Shown in pieces: positions 50,147 through 60,989 of a stretch of DNA of 64,000 bases. How positions within the stretch are numbered: the stretch's first letter is position 1; every line of letters begins with the position of its first letter. The notes under the pieces were generated by a model that was not told the DNA's origin, ran no database searches, and saw only the letters and a program-made list of their open reading frames with translations. Source of the DNA: Blasia pusilla (Eukaryota; Marchantiophyta; Marchantiopsida; Blasiales); assembly GCA_050084515.1 (NCBI GenBank), contig CM114271.1, positions 66,650,001-66,714,000 on the forward strand, written 5' to 3'. The translations under genes were made by a program, and so were the position numbers.

Positions 50147-50243
50147 AGACTTTGCGATCGTACTAAAACCCTTGACATACCGTCGATAGAAGTTCGCTAG
50201 TCCAAGAAATGCTCAAACTCGAATCACATCTGGGGCGTGGAAT

Positions 50244-50897
50244 CTACGCAATAGCCTCCATCTTCGTCTGCTGAACACCTAATCCACTCGGGTATATGGT
50301 GTGTTCCAAGTACTCAATCTGCTCCTGAAAGAATCTGCACTTGCCTAGATGTAACTTTAGTCCATGTAACTGCAATTGGTGAAACACCTCATCCAAGTGT
50401 CGCTCATGCTCCTCAACCTTGGAACTGAAGATAAGAATATCATCTATGAAACATCGTACAAAATCCAAGCCAGCGAGAATCCTATCCATCACTCTCTGAA
50501 ACTTTGCAGGCGCATTCTTCAACCCAAATGGTAAGAACCGCCACTAATACAAGTAATCTCTTCCGAACCGACCTATCCCCCAAAATGATGTCTTCTCCCT
50601 ATCCTCCAACCTGATAGGAAGTTTATGATAGCCAGAACGGAGATCTAAAGTACTGAAGATCTTTGCATGCCCTACCGCATCAAAGATCTCCTCAGGAGTA
50701 GGCATTTTGTACCAATCTGACCTCCTCTGTCGGTTGATAGGACGGTAATCTCCACACATCCGCCTATATGTCCAATTGCCATACATATCCTTCTTCGCCG
50801 GCATAACTGTGACAGATGCATACTCCCCATGTGATAACTCCACAAGTCTTGCCTCCAACAAGTCTTGACTCTTGGTCTGAATCAAGGCTCGCTCCAT
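50244..50897 (-). pseudogene. Gypsy reverse transcriptase
   Basis: Two frames in line. The first (50897-50544) has VTVMPAKKD, RMCGDYRPINRQ, KMPTPEEIFD and IFSTLDLRSGYHKLPI, the fingers and palm blocks of Ty3/gypsy RT, with the first catalytic Asp in STLDLRSGYH. The second (50522-50244) has NAPAKFQRVMDRIL and the catalytic box FIDDILIFS, followed by HLDEVFHQLQLHGLKLHLGKCRFF. The two are separated by a stop around 50540. Confidence 0.9.
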
Positions 50898-51149
50898 ATC
50901 AGAATACCTTTAGGGTCAACGAAAGATCGGCGTATCACTAGCCAACTCAATCCGTATCCCAAGACCCTTCAACGTACCTAAGTTTCTTATATTAAAGGCA
51001 AAACAATTGACGTGCCCTCTAAAAAATGTATGAACTCACCGTGGCTCTCCTCCTATCAACTTGAGACCTATCACAGGCTCCCAAGTCTCCATCGTGACCT
51101 CACTTGGAGAGGATGCAACCTCCGGCTTTGGTTGCTATGTAGCAACCCT

Positions 51150-52170
51150 AGCCACCTCCGTAACAGCCACTCCACTTTGACCTCCTACGCCATACTCCAC
51201 ATCCAAAAAATGAACATGTGCTACTCTGGCCGCCTTCACATTCTTCACTCGAACAACATCCCAGGAAGTCCATGGATGCCAATCTCTCCTCGTCCCGCCC
51301 CCAACCAATGCCTGTAGTACCCGTAGCGAACCCCATGGCGTGCTCACAATCATCTGCTATAGGCTCCTCCAATGCTTGGGTCACCTCATCCCAAATCATG
51401 CTTGGTCCTCCCTGACGAAAGGCATGGGATGCTGGGAAGCTCACCAACGTAGATAAGGTTGCCCTCAACTCCCCCATCCTATTGGCCATCGCCAACGATG
51501 GTCTATCATCCCGCGTCACCACCTGAGATGGACGCCCTGAGCCCAAAATAGCATCCACTGTGAGATGTGGTGCTTTGTGGATTCCATCGTATGCTTGACT
51601 TAATACCTCTGATGGTATCAGGTTCGTCCATCACAGCCGTGGACGATGGGCGCGTGATCGAACTTTTGCTGCATCTAACAACACAGCAAGTCCCAACCAG
51701 GACCTCACCTGATGCACACTCGTCATCACACGTGCACCAATGTCTCCCAACAACGGTACATTCTCCAAAATATATGTTGGACAACATGTTTGACTCTCCT
51801 GCAAGTGTCGTACTACTCGCAGCATCTCCCAAAACATCCTTCACCTCGGATCCTGCAATCCAAACCCTCGGCCAGCTGATGAATGACCCTAACATGGCCA
51901 TCCAGCAATCACCAAATGAATGGTTCAAACTCTATCTAGATCTTGCGCTCCCACCAAAGAGATGTCGGCGGGTAGTGTATGCTGATATCCGCATACTACA
52001 GGTACCTCTAGACCAATCTCGCCACGTGACGTAATGATACTCACCTTGCGGTCTCATCTCTCTCCACATAAAGGTATTGATGCACCTGTATGCCCGCCTG
52101 CAATACCACAGCCAATCCGATGCTAATATCTCCAAAGAGATCTAACACCATAACACCCTCCTCTGGACTC
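51150..52170 (-). pseudogene. Cytosine-C5 DNA methyltransferase domain within the gypsy polyprotein
   Basis: Read across frameshifts on the minus strand, the region gives conserved C5-methyltransferase motifs in order. Motif I (S-adenosylmethionine binding) is VLDLFGDISIGLAVVLQAG at about 52165-52090. Motif IV is HLVIAGWPC near 51900, with the catalytic Cys followed by a TAG stop and then GHSSAGRGFGLQDPR. Motif VI is YILENVPLLGD near 51770, motif VIII is RAHRPRL near 51640, and AMGFATGTT near 51320 matches the C-terminal motif IX/X region. The domain sits between protease and reverse transcriptase. The family methylates DNA cytosine at carbon 5; DNMT capture by LTR retrotransposons has been reported in some algae and dinoflagellates. 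This copy has at least two stops and several frame changes, so it is inactive as it stands. Confidence 0.82.
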
Positions 52171-52781
52171 TACAACACAATGGGTGTGGTATCTAGTGGG
52201 ATCAACATCTCCACTCCAGGAGCGCGATCGCCATATGACTCTCGCTGCTCCGGGATAAAGGCATGACTCCACGCTTGCCTCACAAGGTCATTGGCACTCC
52301 TCTATAGCTCTCGATTCAAACCCCAAAATGGTGAAGAGGTCTTGCCAACATTGGAAGAAACACCCACCATGGCCTGTCTCTCGTGGGACTATCCGCTACT
52401 TGGACATCCTCCGCATGTGTGTTTCCTTCCAACAACTCTCCTCGATAGCTAACACTACCTGTGAAAGCTGCCAACGTGGTCACAGACTCGTCTCGTGCTC
52501 GACCACCTTGTCTCGCAAATTGCACGGGTAAGTGACTCATCCGCCCATCACCTGACCGCCATCATGGCCGAAAAGCAACGGTCTCCTCCCACAAGTCAAG
52601 GATGAATCCTAGGGGATATAAAATGTATTCCCCACCAACACATCGTATGACTCAACTGGTGTCGTAATCGCACGTGATAGCACCATAGCACTATATGCCG
52701 CATGCTCTGGCTGGACTCAGACAACTATCTCCTGTCGAGTCATATAATGCGTGGATGACACACCCCCAATCAAGGTCTGTA

Positions 52782-53906
52782 TCAATTGAGGGGACAAGGC
52801 TCAATGTCGGCCTTCAGTAACCCCAACGTTAAACACGCCCCCTTCCCTAACATCAAGGGATGCGCTCCCGAATCAAGCAGGACACGTTGCGGGTGGTACA
52901 CTGTCCTCATCGGACTAACCAAGTGAAATAATCCAGCTCGGTTATCCAATAATACTACGCCAGGTGTCACCACTGCTCGCTCTATGGCCGGTCGAGTTGG
53001 CACATCTACTAACTTCACCGCCGCCGCATGCCATGACTTTGTGGGGGACGTCCCGAGCACCTGCTCTGAGGGCAAGTCCACCACCTCCTCAACTACCTCT
53101 TAACAAGAGGCAGTCACCTCTCCACGCTCACACAATGTGGCGGCCAACCGAAACACCTCAACTGGTCCAACTCCCAACGTTGCCAACTCTATGGCGGAAA
53201 ATAGCGGAGTCTGGCTCACTCTGGTTGCCACCTCCAACACTATGGTCGACACTGACTTCACTCGAGTCGGCATAGGAGTTTTCCCTCCAACTCCTCATGA
53301 CGTTGACGCACATGCCTGACCTGTAGGCACAGCTGGTCGTCGACGCACATGCCTGACCTATAGGCACCGCTGGTCGTCGAGGCACCATCGATGGTGTGTG
53401 TAGTGCCTCCAATAATGTGAATGACTGTGGAACCCTGGCTTGCCGCCCATCGCTCACCTCCGGTGGATCAATCTCAACTCCACCTCTCGAGGGCTCAGTG
53501 CCTCTCACAGCACCCCGAGTCAGCACTGCATCCGCCTTAACCTAAGTTGCATTACACATAAACCCCATACTAGCGAGATCTTCACCCGGGTCAGGGTAAG
53601 AGGGAGAAGTTGGAGCCATACTAGCTACTCGCGGCTTCGTGCCTTTCCTGAGTTGCATCATCGTCATGGCAGTAATTCTTTGCTCTAACTGATCGATGCG
53701 TGAGAGAAGTATCGGCTCTGGTGCTCTTGCTCAATCTCCTCTGGCTGGTGGTGGTCCTCTACCACCACGTCCGGGAACAACTCCCCGACCTCCTCCAGGA
53801 TGTCCTCATGTAAAAATAAAGAGTTGTAAAAATGGCACACCCGGCCTAAAACTCCACTCCTTAATCTACATCGGCATATCGAGCCTTGTCCACCCTGCGC
53901 TATCAA
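52782..53906 (-). pseudogene. Gypsy gag/retropepsin region
   Basis: Broken frames. The clearest piece (53084-52782) contains VLLDSGAHPLMLGK, an aspartic-protease DSGA active site of the retropepsin type, followed by LGLLKADIEPCP, a context common in plant gypsy polyproteins. Upstream frames near 53158-53526 and 53685-53906 are Pro/Ser/charged-rich and probably gag or linker, but no zinc knuckle could be read with confidence. Downstream, towards the methyltransferase, lie peptides such as FIPEQRESYGDRAPG. Confidence 0.65.
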
Positions 53907-54098
53907 GGAATCCGGATGCTAGCACCCTCGTCCTATCTCACACACATACAAGAGAGATGCTCCAACGGCCCAACATGAGAAAGATGGCTTGGGAAAGCCA
54001 TCTTCCTCCCTTATATAGGAAGATGAGGAAGAACCAAAAGGCTCTTCCCCTAAAAATAGTTATCCTCTTGGTAACTTACGCGCACAAGTTACTAGGGG
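53813..54098 (-). repeat. Truncated 5' LTR of the gypsy element
   Basis: Matches the solo LTR at 43099-44914 from the string CTCATGTAAAAATAAA through GGCACACxCGGCCTAAAACT, the inverted repeat GAAAGATGGCTTGGGAAAGC, the minus-strand TATA and the end AGTTACTAGGGGC. The match stops near 54098, about 215 bp short of the expected LTR end; on the inner side the U5 end and any primer-binding site are missing and the sequence passes straight into coding-like DNA. Confidence 0.7.
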
Positions 54099-57079
54099 CG
54101 GGTGAGAGAGAGAGTTTGGATTCCCTCATGACAAAGGATGGATATGGCTTGATGTTAGGATATAGATCCAAGAGTGGAGTTGGTCGTGTGAGCCAATTTT
54201 TACTTCAATTTTTTTCCATGGTGTTGATGTACATGCATGAGTCTATTTTTGTATATGTATGGATCTACCCATGTGTTGGGAGGATCGATGATGTTTGATA
54301 TGTAGATGTAATTAGCAGTATGAATTGTATAGAAATATGTATATGCGCAACAACATCCATAAAATGATTATGTATTTTGAGGTTCCAATGTAAGGCATCC
54401 AAAGAAAAAATGTATGGTATTGTCTAAGTTTGCATTTGAATTCCCAAGGGAAGACGACCAAGACTTAAATTCACTATTCCAACAACTCCTAAATATTCTA
54501 CAAAATGATTATGATATTGGTATTAAAATATTGGAGGGTTAGGACCTAGTCCCATGTAGCTAAGGCTGCAAGGACCCAACCCCATTGTCTCAGATATATA
54601 GAATCTAACCAAAAAAAAAATAGTAATACTTGAATGGGACGTCGATGAGGTTCACATTATGGGAAAGCATGGCGCAAGTCCTTGCGAGTTTGAAACTTGT
54701 CATTTCCAATTACAAGGTAACCGTGAATCGAAAAAAAAGAATTCATACACAAAAGGAAGTAACAGACATGGAAGTGGAAGAGTGCCTCCAAAAAAAAGGT
54801 TTTGGTACCATTTTTGTGACCCTACGTGGCGACCCCTGTAGGGTCTTAGGCATGGCCCCTTGTAAGGAGGAAGAGTCCCAAGTATACTCCACAACAATAG
54901 ACATCTCCATTGTACATTTACAAATCCCATAGCATTTTCCATCGACATTGTGCATCTCATCTATATTAATTAACGTAGAATGTCATCTTGGTTTTTGAAC
55001 ACTTCTCCTATTGACATCTGGAACTTTAAGCAAATTAAGGACACATGAAGTATATCCTTAATTTGGGGTTGATTTTTGGCACAAGGTAAACTTTGGAGGT
55101 TAGTCAAGTTAGTGGCGAATTTGGGGATCATTCAAGTACATGGTAAAGAGGTAATTATGGATAATTAACCCATCTCTCATTAGCATATGTCACTTAGGCA
55201 CTACGTGGATATGTCCAGACTTGTCTCTCCATGTCCCTTGAAAGGTTGACTTCGTGGCAATTGTCCATGTATGTATGTTAGTGATATGACATCCAACAAT
55301 TCTTCAAGATGTCTGCCATGTGTGTAGTCAGAGATATCCCAACCAACACAAGCACTCTCACATCTAGGTTTTTAGAAGATTTGCGTAGGGGATGCTTAGA
55401 AAGAAACTTATTTTTCTAAGGAAGATCTCCAATTTTCTCCAAGTTCCTAACTTGGAAGCGTATAACATGACACACACTTAAAACTCTCCTTTGAGGATGG
55501 GTTATCCATGTCCCACCCCAACTAGGGGAGCTTCATTAGGTGTTGAAATTGTTCCACAAAAAGCATTTATCCCTTGACCTCTTGCATAAGGGGATTGAAA
55601 TAAGTTCCTCCTTGTCTACATTGGTCTCTTGTACCTTTTATATAGTAAGTTTTGACAAGTTTAACTCTAAAACGGACATGGATAGCCTAGATGGTAAGGA
55701 AAAAACAATGAGTATATGTAAGGGCCGTAACAAGCTCTTATATTGTGATGTAATTGGGAATTTGCAAATTCGCACAAGAAGATGCTGACCAATTCCTCAC
55801 ACCTTTAGCGAACTTGCAAAAGAAGTTTTGACAAATGCCTTGAAACTTTTTGAAAGTCCTATAAGAAGATCTCAAATTGTTCCTTACAAACTTTGCCAAT
55901 TTGCACAAGAAGACTCCGTAGTGTTTGTTATACCTTCTGCAAATGCTCATGGGAAAATTTTGACTTCTCCTACACTCTTTGCAAATCCACATAAGCAAAT
56001 TTCAACTAGTCCTTAGCACCTCATGACGGCCTCTGTAAGAGGATTTCTTCACAATCCTTACACCTTTTGCAAATTCTCATAAGAAGAATTTTTTGAGTCC
56101 CTTACACATTTTGCAAATTTTTATAAGAACTTGACAAATCCCTTAAGCCGTGGAAAATTTGCCCAAGAACATTTCGACAAGCTCCCCTTTCGCAAGCAAC
56201 CATCTTCCCCCTACTTATAAAGAGGCAGGGGCATTCATTTGTTGTTGGGATGAATAGTTGTGGCAACAACAACTCACATTGTTTCTAACAAAACTTTTCT
56301 AGATGAAATGCATCGGAAACAAGTAGCTTTGGACTTCATCACTTACTATGACCTTTTTAACGCAAGGAAAATGAATCCTTCATATGGGGAAATTGAAATA
56401 TATACCTACACTTGGAGAGTCCCATGCATGTGAGGAATGAAGGAGGGAGATTTTTTTCTGGTGTTGTGCTCCCAAAGAAGTGAGTCCTCTTCAGAAATGT
56501 CATGTAGGAATAGTAGGTTCCCACTTGTTAAGATCAAAGTGGACTTTTGTTTATGTAAGATAGCACTTTGCTATCGAGACCCAATGACAATTCAAAGACT
56601 ACATAAGAGTGAAGAATATAACTAAGGCTAGAATAGAGTTTATACGACCGAGATGCTATGAGAATTCTACCCATGTATGCACTCTTATGCACACAAATTA
56701 ATATTTGTATGTTCCTAAGATTTGTAAAGTAGAAAAACATAAAAGATCCCTACGAATTTATTTTTTGTATAAATAATTTTTTCTAACGATCCAAATTGTC
56801 ATTGCATAGTTTGAACAATAAAAAGATATTTTAAAATGTAACGTATGATAGTCCTTTCCATAGACTAAGCAAACCCTTTTTTATTTCCCACGGGGGCCTT
56901 ACTAGTTTTTTGGGGAAATGAATGGTTCATGTGGAGGGACTGAGTTAAGAAGCACTCATGTAACCTTTGCGCTGTAACAATTGGAAAGTCCCCGGGAACA
57001 TTGACACGCCCTCTTAAGCGATATACGGGGCGAAGAATGTCCGTCGACGAGGGCAGGAGAGGAGAAGAGAAGAGAGGCA
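54099..57079. other. Intergenic DNA between gypsy element and F-box region
   Basis: AT-rich, with the TTTGCAAATTC array at 55.7-56.2 kb. A 100-codon frame at 54630-54932 has no recognisable content. Confidence 0.5.
55745..56200. repeat. Degenerate tandem repeat with TTTGCAAATTC core
   Basis: About nine units of roughly 50-60 bp built on TTTGCAAATTCxCAxAAGAAG and TTTGACAAATCCCTTACACC. The region gives only short chance frames. Confidence 0.6.
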
Positions 57080-57574
57080 ATCAGGAGCTATGGAGAGGGG
57101 CGAGGCAAGCAATCGATCAATCACAGGCTATGGAGCGGAGAGAAGCAATCATATGCTATGGAGGAGAGGAGAAGGAGAAGGAGAAGGAGAAGCAAATTAT
57201 CGGCTATGGAGAGGAGATGAAAATAGCAGCTATGAAGAGCTGTAGACACGAGAAGAGAAGACACCAGCCATGGACAGCGCAAGCAATCGCGCGCTGCGGA
57301 TAGGAGAACGTCAATCGCGAGCTATGGAGGAGAGCAGCACAAGAAATCACGAGCTATGCACAGGAGACGATCAATCACAAACTATGGAGAGGAAATCACA
57401 AGCAATAAAGAGCTCTGTACAGGACGGGATCAGTCGCGAGCTACAGAGAGGAGAGGAGAGGAGAGGAATGGCGAGCTAAGGATTGGTGACGAGAAGCAAT
57501 CACGAGCGGATTCCAGCAAGCGAACAATACGAGCTATGGAGAGGAAGGAAGTGGGGAAGCAACTACGAGCTATG

Positions 57575-57610
<36 letters not shown>

Positions 57611-57650
57611 CAATCGCCAGCTATGGAGAGGATAACCAGTCGCAGGGCAC
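57080..57650. repeat. Degenerate GAGCTATGGAG tandem repeat downstream of the F-box gene
   Basis: At least eleven cores of the form CAATCxCGAGCTATGGAGAGG, spaced about 27-60 bp apart (CTATGGA cores near 57088, 57128, 57156, 57204, 57322, 57533, 57570 and 57621 among others). A (GA)n run at about 57572-57608 is embedded. Short frames through the array are repeat artefacts. Confidence 0.7.
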
Positions 57651-59353
57651 AGGGCAGAGAGAGGGTGGGAGCAGTTTCAAAGCGATGCGGCATCATCTTC
57701 TGTGGCGTTCGTCCCGCATTCCTTCCATCCCAGAGCGCACAGCGAGCACCCCAACTCCGATGCGGAGATCTCGAATCTCAACCATAACCACCACCGCCAC
57801 CGCCATAGAACTGTTCCTCCTGCTGTGTCCGTCCAGGACATCTCTTTCCACCACATTCTGCCCCCAATCCTCCTCCTCCTCCGCCTCATCCGCGTGTACC
57901 CTCTCCCTGTCTCCCTCTCTCTCGCGCTCAAACACCTGCACTGCCTGGCATTGAGGCAGGCAATCGATCAGGCTAGGCTGGCTTGGAATCTGGGGTTGCA
58001 GGGCGTTTCTTGCGGAGGCTAAACGTGGCTCTGCTTTACGCTGGGACGGATTGAAAAGCACCAATGTAATAGCGGCCAGCCCACCAGGACCAAATCTGTT
58101 TCTCTGCCTGTCTGTCTGCCTGCCTGCATCCCTCCCTGCCCGCCTAGATTGGTGGGAAGGTAGGAGCTATGCGATCATCATTTGCGTGTTGTGTGTATGA
58201 GCTGAGAGCAGAGCGGTAGCTAGGACGCCAATCGGATCCGATTTTTTGCTCGCCTATGGAATCTGGATGCTGAGGTGAAAGTGGCAGCGGTCAGAAACTG
58301 GAGGTTGCGATTGTTACGGTGTCCGAGTCGGCCGTAGACTGGAGCGCCGGTGCACAGTGCTTGGAAGCTTCGAGATCCGCTTGGCTTCTTCCTCATCCGA
58401 TCTTCGGGGTGGGGGCTCGAGAAAGCAACTCCCGTGCGTCCCGTCCTCCATCCGAGTTCGAAATCTGTGACATCGTCAAGCGTCGCGAGTAGTTTATGTT
58501 TCTACCTTTACCTCCTCCTCCTCCTCCTCTCTTATCTTCTTCTTCTTCTACACTCTTTTGCGGACGTGCAGATTTTCTTCACATGGCATCATCGTAGGAC
58601 TGATGGCAATGGGGATCGAGGTTTCATGACCGCGCAGACAAACTGGCATCACTATCTTCGTAATCGTCGCAAAATGTGCGGAGGAAAGCAGTTTCACATC
58701 CAGAAGGCCGCCTTGACTCACCTTCCTCCGGCGTGGGAAGAAAGTAGCGATGGAATCGTCGCACTTCCCCATCCCTCAGAAAGCACTCAATCATCGCTGC
58801 TCCGACAGAGCTATGGTAAACTGATGAGACGCACAATGTCGCCTGGCTCCCGGACTAGTACCACACCACCACACGACGAATTCTCAAAGGTCTCCCCACC
58901 CAAACCGCCGCCAGACCTTCTGCGCCAGCCCATGCCGAAACCCATCGCTCCGAGAGATAGAGAGAGAGAGAGACGCGAAAGAAAATTTGCAATGTGACAA
59001 CTGAAATCCAGAGATACACAGAAAGAGATGAACAATTGATTTCATGAGTGCGAAGCAACAAAACCCTCCGCTGGCATTAATCGATTACAAGGCCTTTGCT
59101 TGATTGACAACAGAGTGGGGTCTCGCATGCCCCGCTATGTACTTAGATATCACCGATCACCATGTACTACAGAAATCGATGCAGACACACAAGAAAGGCC
59201 CCACTGACAGTCTGTTCTCGGTTCGCGCGGACCTCTTGCGATGGCCGCCGATGGGTGAGCAGTGCAACATTGCGACAGTCGATCCTGGGGTTGATTATGT
59301 ACATGAAGAATGAACCATGCTATGTGCACGGGCGTCGAATCATCCGATACAAG
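57651..59353. other. GC-rich region 3' of the F-box gene
   Basis: CT-, CCT- and CTT-rich microsatellites (58505-58552, 57890-57935) and several overlapping frames, the longest 215 codons on the plus strand at 58350-58997. That frame is biased by the repeats (runs of Leu, Ser, Pro and Arg-Glu) and shows no domain. It may be the 3' UTR and downstream region of the F-box gene or the leader of an unseen plus-strand transcript. Confidence 0.4.
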
Positions 59354-60682
59354 CTAAGCCACGGCATCTAGCCTGGGCTCGTACAAGGTACCCTCGATGA
59401 ATTTGGGGGTTCTGCACACCTTCGCGAGGAAGGAGTCCGGCAATCTCCGCCATGTCTTGTGGGGCAGATCGTAGGCCAGGAGCTTGAACGAGCCTTGGAA
59501 GATGGAGTTGGATGCGACGCAGAGGATGAGATCGCCGTACAGGCAGCATTTCATGAGAACGCGATCATCCTCCTGGAAGTCGTAGTAATCCCGGTCGCAG
59601 AAGAACTCCATGAACAGCACTCGGGGCATGCGGTCCACCTCCTTCCACACGCAGCTCGGGCTCTGAAGCTCCCATAAGCACACGCTCTCGATTTTGTAAT
59701 TGTCTTCCAGCACGCCCACCAGAAAGATGTGGCCCTGATACTGCAGCAGCTCCTCGTAGCCTAGGGTGTGCGGGAGGGGCGCGTAGATTCGATTCCAAGC
59801 CCCGCGATTCATGTCATAAGTGATGAGCAGACTGCGCCGATCATAGCACCTGATGTACAGGACCCCATTGCTGTAAACAGGCCTGCGCCTGGGGTACTTG
59901 GCGGGGACTATGCCGCTACTCTTCCAGCAATTGCTGGAGGAATCGTAAATCTCCATCCTCAAACTGTCACAGCCCGGCACCATGCCCACGACGAACACCT
60001 TGTAGGAGCTGGTAATGCGATCCTCCATCACCATTTTCAGGACGCTGATGTGCGAGGAGGATTTGAGCACCTGTGGCAGCTTGCGCAGCGACTTGGTCAG
60101 AGGGTTGCAGACGAAGAGAGTGCGGAACGTGTTTTCGAACGCGAAGTAGCACACCAGACCTCCATCTGCAGCAGTGGGGTGAGGATCCAGATCGCAGAGG
60201 GGAGAAGGGAGGGGAATGCAGTGCCAACGATTCGAAGCCGGATCGTAGGTGGCCACAGTCCGATCCATGAATCGCCCCAACTCGGTCACCACCAAAAACC
60301 ACACACTGTGACGAATTGAAGCCTCCAAGTACGCCGTCAGAAACGTGCTGGAATACAGCAGCGAGTTCCACGATCTGCACACGGAGCGGAATCGGAACAG
60401 GCTTTGCAGCGGCAACCTCACCAGCACGCTCTCGATCAGATGCTCCGGCAGCTTGCAAGAACACTCCGTCCCCATTGCTCTCCGCCCTGCTCGATCCAAA
60501 CCCCAACCATAACCGCTACTGCCATCCCCGCTCCTTTTCCAAATCTTCACCGTTCCACTACTGCTCGTTCGCATCCCCTCTCCATCTCCTCCCCCTCCTC
60601 CTCCCTCTCCCTCCTCTTCTCCCGACCTGCTACCCATCCATTCTCCCTCCACCGCCGTGCATCCCGAAGCATTCATTCCTTT

Positions 60683-60685
<3 letters not shown>
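59354..60685 (-). CDS. F-box protein with kelch-like C-terminal repeats (UFO/HAWAIIAN SKIRT/At5g15710-like group)
   Basis: A single-exon frame of 443 codons. The F-box lies at about residues 77-118 (KLPEHLIESVLVRLPL then FRFRSVCRSWNSLLYS), the Skp1-binding motif of SCF ubiquitin ligases. The C-terminal 300 residues hold blocks typical of plant intronless F-box proteins: ATYDPASNRW, GGLVCYFA, VCNPLTKSLRKLP, EIYDSSSNCW, LLITYDMN, VCLWELQ and LLAYDLPHKTWRRLPD. These suggest a kelch or FBA-type propeller that binds substrate; the target is unknown. The first 70 residues are Gly/Glu/Ser-rich, coded by low-complexity sequence right after a GA run, so Met71 (60475, MGTECSCKLPEH) is an equally good start and would give 373 aa, nearer the family norm. 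The group assignment is from overall layout and is tentative; F-box identity is firm. Confidence 0.92.

Positions 60686-60686
<1 letters not shown>

Positions 60687-60714
<28 letters not shown>
60687..60714 (-). promoter_or_regulatory. GA-repeat leader abutting the F-box start codon
   Basis: A 28-bp (CT)n run on the plus strand, hence (GA)n in the transcript, ends one base before the first ATG at 60685. A second CT-rich block sits at 61010-61050. GA-rich leaders are common in plant 5' UTRs and can bind BPC-type GAGA factors; no function is shown here. A possible TATA box (ATATAAAAGC) lies at 61480-61471 on the minus strand, which would give a leader of about 750 nt. Confidence 0.45.
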
Positions 60715-60717
<3 letters not shown>

Positions 60718-60989
60718 AATGCTTCTTACGGCAGACGAATGGGCCGATGCGTGCGCAGCGCGCTCTCGAGGAGGATGAAGGTGAGGAAGGAGATGGAGGA
60801 GGAGGGGTCTCAGAATTTCTCATGAACCCTCCAAGAAAACAGGTGCGGAGTGCGTGGGGCCATGAAGACGGATCGAGCGAGAGCGGCTCCAGCTGCAGAC
60901 GATGCCTCGAATCCAGACGGGGCCGTGCCGCTGCTCGTGCTACCGCTTCTGTTGCTCTTCCCTGACGCTCCTGCGCATCTCCATCTCCA

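Larger units (their letters stand above)
47819..54098 (-). mobile_element. Degenerate Ty3/gypsy LTR retrotransposon encoding a DNA methyltransferase
   Basis: Domain order on the minus strand is gag/protease region, cytosine-C5 methyltransferase, reverse transcriptase, RNase H, integrase, PHD-like finger. The RT-RH-integrase order is that of Ty3/gypsy. The left end is a 139-bp LTR remnant starting TGTCGTGCGCATAC (47819), next to a minus-strand purine tract (AGGGGGAGGT) that looks like the polypurine tract. The right end (53813-54098) matches part of the LTR seen complete at 43099-44914 and includes a TATA box (54011-54017). Both LTRs are internally deleted, and frameshifts and stops break every domain, so the copy is not autonomous. 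Confidence 0.85.

Noticed and set aside
51567-52034. 155-codon plus-strand frame within the gypsy element
   Set aside because: It is the complement of the methyltransferase region, whose motifs all read on the minus strand.
57080-57650. Repeats considered as a CRISPR array
   Set aside because: Units are degenerate with no unique spacers of constant length, and the DNA is plant nuclear.
57702-58022. 106-codon plus-strand frame with a hydrophobic stretch
   Set aside because: GC-rich low-complexity sequence, several overlapping frames, no recognisable family.
58350-58997. 215-codon plus-strand frame next to the F-box gene
   Set aside because: Composition follows CCT, CTT and GA repeats, no domain is visible, and overlapping frames of similar quality occur on the other strand.
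59768-60319. 183-codon plus-strand frame
   Set aside because: Antisense shadow of the F-box gene.
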